Part shown: piece by piece, positions 61,003-64,000 of the stretch
How the letters are laid out: every line of letters begins with the position of its first letter
Numbering within the stretch: the first letter of the stretch is position 1
Notes under the pieces: generated by a model
What the model saw: the letters and a program-made list of their open reading frames with translations, nothing else
The model's database searches: none
What the model was told of the DNA's origin: nothing
Program-made: the position numbers and the translations under genes
Origin: an uncultured Chloracidobacterium sp.
GTDB lineage: Bacteria > Acidobacteriota > Blastocatellia > Pyrinomonadales > Pyrinomonadaceae
Direction of reading: 5' to 3'
DNA length: 64,000 nt
Assembly: GCA_936914845.1 (NCBI GenBank)
Contig: CAKZGE010000001.1
Span: 242,306-306,305 of the forward strand

Positions 61003-64000
61003 ATGAAAAACGTTTCATTATCCTTAATAGTACTTTTTATAATTGCCACTTGTCTTCAAGACATGTCGGCCCAAACTATGTATGCCGGTAGAACTCCGTT
61101 GATGCATCAGAAGGGATCAAGTGGTAGCTACGAACTCGACTTTGAAAACATTAATCTGTTCAATGGCAAAATCACATTCCTGTTCCCATTAGAATCGTCA
61201 AATGGAAAAGGAAACGCAGACTTGGGTATATATCAAATTATCAACAACGGTGAATGGCGGATAAACGTAGTGGGAGGGGGGGGATGGGGACCGATATATA
61301 ACATTCCAGAATATATCACGGAGTCCGATCTCCCTTCTTTTGGGGCCGTTTATCAAAGGAGAGCGACGGATGAATGTAATGAATCATACGGATACGCCCG
61401 AACTATAACTCGGATTATTTTCCAAGCTCCCAATGGTACGGAAACTGAGTTTTTGGATTCCTCTAGCGGTGGAACGGTTTCCCAAACAGATTGTGATCTA
61501 GGCTCATCAGGGATAAATAGGGGACGCGTATTCTACGCCACCGACGGAAGTGGGGCAACCTTCGTCAGTGATTCAGATGTTAGGGATTATAACTATCCGT
61601 CGGATAGTAGTGCGATTGCGGGCTTTTTATATCAGAAGGATGGAGTAAAATGGCGATTTAACGGAATTCAACAACGACCATCGTGGATATTAGATGCAAA
61701 TGGCAACAAGACTACTATTAATACACTTACCTCACCGGTAGGCGGAATAGAGGTGATTAATAGTAACGGACAAGTTCTTAATGTTGCCGACTCGGGGGTA
61801 GAAGTAAAAAAAGGCCCCACTACGAAAAAGACCACCATTCACCGGGAGCAAATGGGAATGGTTCTTGCCAATGGACATCAATTAGCAACGCTTGCTGATC
61901 TTTTCCCCGATACAACTGGGGGTCCCCAAACTGGGAGCGGATTATTCAATCCAGTCGTAATATCGAAAATAGAACTTCCAGATGGAAAGGTATTTAAGTT
62001 TTTCTATAATAATTATGGGGAGATTGTTAGACTTGAAACTCCGTCAGGTGCCGCTATCGAATATGACTATGGACAGTCAGAGTATGATTGTTGGACAGGG
62101 GGATTGCTTGATCTTGGTTATGCAGGATCTCCTGATTTCGGAACCTACATGGCCCAGACGATAACTCGGCGACTGAACTCCCGGAGAGTATATATTGACG
62201 GCGGTACCGGGAATAACTTCGATCTCCGAACGGATTTTGGAGCTCACGACAATGGTACTGATCGCTGGGCTAATGTGGTTCAATTTTTAGGAGATGGAAC
62301 AGCCCAAGGAACGCAGCATTCTCTTTCCCGTCATAAATTTTATGGGACCATTAGACTGGGAACTCAACCTTCAAGTCAAACAGATTTCCCTTACTGGAAG
62401 AGTGGAAGAGAATATGAAACCACAGTTTTTGGAGCAGATGGCATATCACCATTAATTAAGTCAACTCAAGTCTGGTCACAAGGCAGCCCGTTTAACGGAA
62501 CAAACCCATACGAACGTCCCCATAATGTAAGGTTGATCGAAACGGCAGTTTTTAATTATGAAACCAATGAACAATATGTCACAAAGTTTGAGTATGATAA
62601 TTTTAATAATGTAACGGATAAATTTGAATATGACTTTGCGGGCGGTAGCACTGGAAACCTCCTGAGGCGAACGCATACTGACTACATTTCATCGAATGAC
62701 TATATTTCTGAGATCGGCTCACATATCAGACACTTGGCATCGCAAACATGGATCTCGTCCGATATCTGGGGAAATAATAAAGTTTCCTTGACAACGTTTG
62801 AGTATGACAATTATACGCCGGATTCCAATCATGCAGGCTTATTATCCCGAAGCAACGTCATCGGCCATGATTCTATCAACTACGGAACAAACTTCACCAA
62901 ACGAGGAAATGTTACGGCAACTACGAGCTATGCCGACGCTCAAAATCAGACTGGCGGGATAACAAGTTACACCCAGTATGATATCCTCGGTAATGTTGTA
63001 AAGACCATCGATGCCAAAGGTATAGCTACAACCATTAGCTATGATGATAATTTCGGTGTAGCTGACAATGAAGCACTTACAAATACCCCTCCCATTTCTT
63101 TAGGGGGATCAAGCACCTTTGGGTACGCAACCAGTACCACAAATGCTCTTGGATGGACCGCCTATACCCAGTACGATTACTACAGCGGAGCACCTGTCAA
63201 TACACAGGACGTTAATGGGATAATATCTAAAATCCTATACAACGATCCGCTCGACCGACCGACGCAGACATTTACAGCAGTTGGAACATCGCTCGAAACG
63301 CAGTCGAAGATCATTTACGACGACGTTAATCGACGCATTGAAACCTCAAGCGACCTCAATGCTCTCAATGATAATCTGATCAAGTCTGAGAGCTTTTATG
63401 ATGGTCTCGGCAGAACAATAGAAAGCCGCGCATATAAGGATGGCGGCTATACTTCCGTTAAAACTGAATATGACGCTCTTGGGCGGGTGAAGCAGGTCAC
63501 AAATCCGTACCGTCCTTTCCTAAGCGAAACTCCAGTATGGACCAAGACTAAATATGATTCCCTAGATCGCGTTATCGAAGTAGAAATGCCCGACGGAGCA
63601 AAAACCTTGACGGCGTACAACGGCAATCGCATGTTGGTGACAGATCCTGCCGGAAAACAGAGAATAAGCGTATCAAACGCTATCGGGCAACTGAAACAGA
63701 TTTGGGAAGTCACGCCATCTGACGGGGCAACGGAAGCCGTGTCGTTTCCAGGCTATCCGTTAATCACTCATGGTTATAAGACTGTCTACAGCTACGACAC
63801 GCTCGGCAATCTTTTGACCGTGAATCAAGGCGTGCAGACGCGGACGTTTGCATATAACTCACTCTCGCGGCTGACCTCGGCGACGAACCCGGAATCGGGC
63901 ACGTTTAATTTTACTTACGATAATAACGGGAATCTGCTGACAAAAACCGATGCTCGTGGAGTTTCAACTACGATAACGTACGACGCTCTCAATCGAGCAA
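61003..64000 (+). CDS. RHS/YD-repeat protein, N-terminal part (runs off window)
   Basis: The frame from ATG 61003 stays open for 999 codons to the end of the window. It starts with a signal peptide (residues 1-24, DMSAQ end). YD-type repeats begin weakly near residue 480 and become clear from about 540 (FEYDNFNNVTDKFEYD, YTQYDILGNVVKTIDAKG, TEYDALGRVKQVTNP, YSYDTLGNLLTVNQG, FTYDNNGNLLTKTDARG). RHS proteins form a large shell that encloses a variable C-terminal toxin or binding domain, which would be beyond the window. The first about 600 codons are more AT-rich than the repeat part, suggesting a replaced N-terminal section. Confidence 0.9.
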   Translation, partial: MKNVSLSLIVLFIIATCLQDMSAQTMYAGRTPLMHQKGSSGSYELDFENINLFNGKITFLFPLESSNGKGNADLGIYQIINNGEWRINVVGGGGWGPIYNIPEYITESDLPSFGAVYQRRATDECNESYGYARTITRIIFQAPNGTETEFLDSSSGGTVSQTDCDLGSSGINRGRVFYATDGSGATFVSDSDVRDYNYPSDSSAIAGFLYQKDGVKWRFNGIQQRPSWILDANGNKTTINTLTSPVGGIEVINSNGQVLNVADSGVEVKKGPTTKKTTIHREQMGMVLANGHQLATLADLFPDTTGGPQTGSGLFNPVVISKIELPDGKVFKFFYNNYGEIVRLETPSGAAIEYDYGQSEYDCWTGGLLDLGYAGSPDFGTYMAQTITRRLNSRRVYIDGGTGNNFDLRTDFGAHDNGTDRWANVVQFLGDGTAQGTQHSLSRHKFYGTIRLGTQPSSQTDFPYWKSGREYETTVFGADGISPLIKSTQVWSQGSPFNGTNPYERPHNVRLIETAVFNYETNEQYVTKFEYDNFNNVTDKFEYDFAGGSTGNLLRRTHTDYISSNDYISEIGSHIRHLASQTWISSDIWGNNKVSLTTFEYDNYTPDSNHAGLLSRSNVIGHDSINYGTNFTKRGNVTATTSYADAQNQTGGITSYTQYDILGNVVKTIDAKGIATTISYDDNFGVADNEALTNTPPISLGGSSTFGYATSTTNALGWTAYTQYDYYSGAPVNTQDVNGIISKILYNDPLDRPTQTFTAVGTSLETQSKIIYDDVNRRIETSSDLNALNDNLIKSESFYDGLGRTIESRAYKDGGYTSVKTEYDALGRVKQVTNPYRPFLSETPVWTKTKYDSLDRVIEVEMPDGAKTLTAYNGNRMLVTDPAGKQRISVSNAIGQLKQIWEVTPSDGATEAVSFPGYPLITHGYKTVYSYDTLGNLLTVNQGVQTRTFAYNSLSRLTSATNPESGTFNFTYDNNGNLLTKTDARGVSTTITYDALNRA

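Overview
This window is a bacterial chromosome segment of moderate GC content. It most likely comes from Acidobacteriota, probably the Blastocatellia / Pyrinomonadaceae side. Pointers are the acidobacterial-type VWFA-related secreted protein (39071-40204), a very large carboxypeptidase-regulatory / TonB-dependent Oar-type receptor (9012-12281), a VIT-vWA protein, DUF6335- and DUF3142-type proteins, an orphan Rad52-like protein with a SWIM finger, and an FG-GAP plus RHS gene pair. The genus assignment is inference from gene content; no rRNA gene lies in the window.

Region 1, 1-46,301: mostly ordinary core chromosome. It opens with the end of an M16 peptidase gene, then a SWIM/Rad52-like gene divergent from an XRE regulator, nhaA, a GAF protein and a cytoplasmic-looking subtilisin, and an S41 peptidase. 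A run of exported proteins follows (Oar-type receptor, Ycf48-like propeller, VIT-vWA, DUF3142 lipoprotein). Then come ETF-quinone oxidoreductase, CsbD, the classic yicC-gmk-rpoZ cluster, an MsbA-type exporter, an OmpA-family protein, an ABC ATPase homologue without its nucleotide-binding motifs, mtnA, DoxX, a macrodomain protein, glycogen phosphorylase, a YtxJ/DUF971 cluster, a TonB-C protein, an M16-like protein lacking the zinc motif next to ubiE, two orphan oligopeptide-type permeases, a yybP-ykoY manganese riboswitch with a GDT1-type transporter, zapA with a ZapB-like gene, pheST, and L-threonine dehydrogenase (tdh).

Region 2, 46,302-53,438: an accessory accretion zone and the most unusual part of the window. 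Downstream of intact tdh there are five more partial copies of the tdh 3' end, all in the same orientation, each following a different cargo. The cargoes are an AccI-like restriction-modification pair, a CDF cation transporter with a REP/RAYT remnant and a 20-bp tandem repeat, an unknown 155-aa protein, an exported protein with REP copies, and a nucleotidyltransferase with a small partner. The tails become shorter and more damaged with distance from tdh. I read this as serial insertion at the tdh 3' end, each event bringing a replacement 3' end. No integrase is visible.

Region 3, 53,439 to at least 59,400: starts at the 3' half of a tRNA-Arg(UCG) gene cut at the anticodon loop, followed by its terminator on the left. 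This looks like one end of an integrated element. To its right are an XRE repressor with inverted-repeat operators, a train of tiny tightly packed genes with good ribosome binding sites (phage- or ICE-like, mostly unknown), two small membrane-associated genes, a secreted thermonuclease, and a retropepsin-like protease with a SEC-C motif beside a DUF5678-like protein. The intact tRNA expected at the other end is not in the window.

Region 4, 59,400-64,000: a good sigma-70-type promoter and a long structured leader precede an FG-GAP repeat protein and the start of a large RHS-repeat protein that runs off the window.
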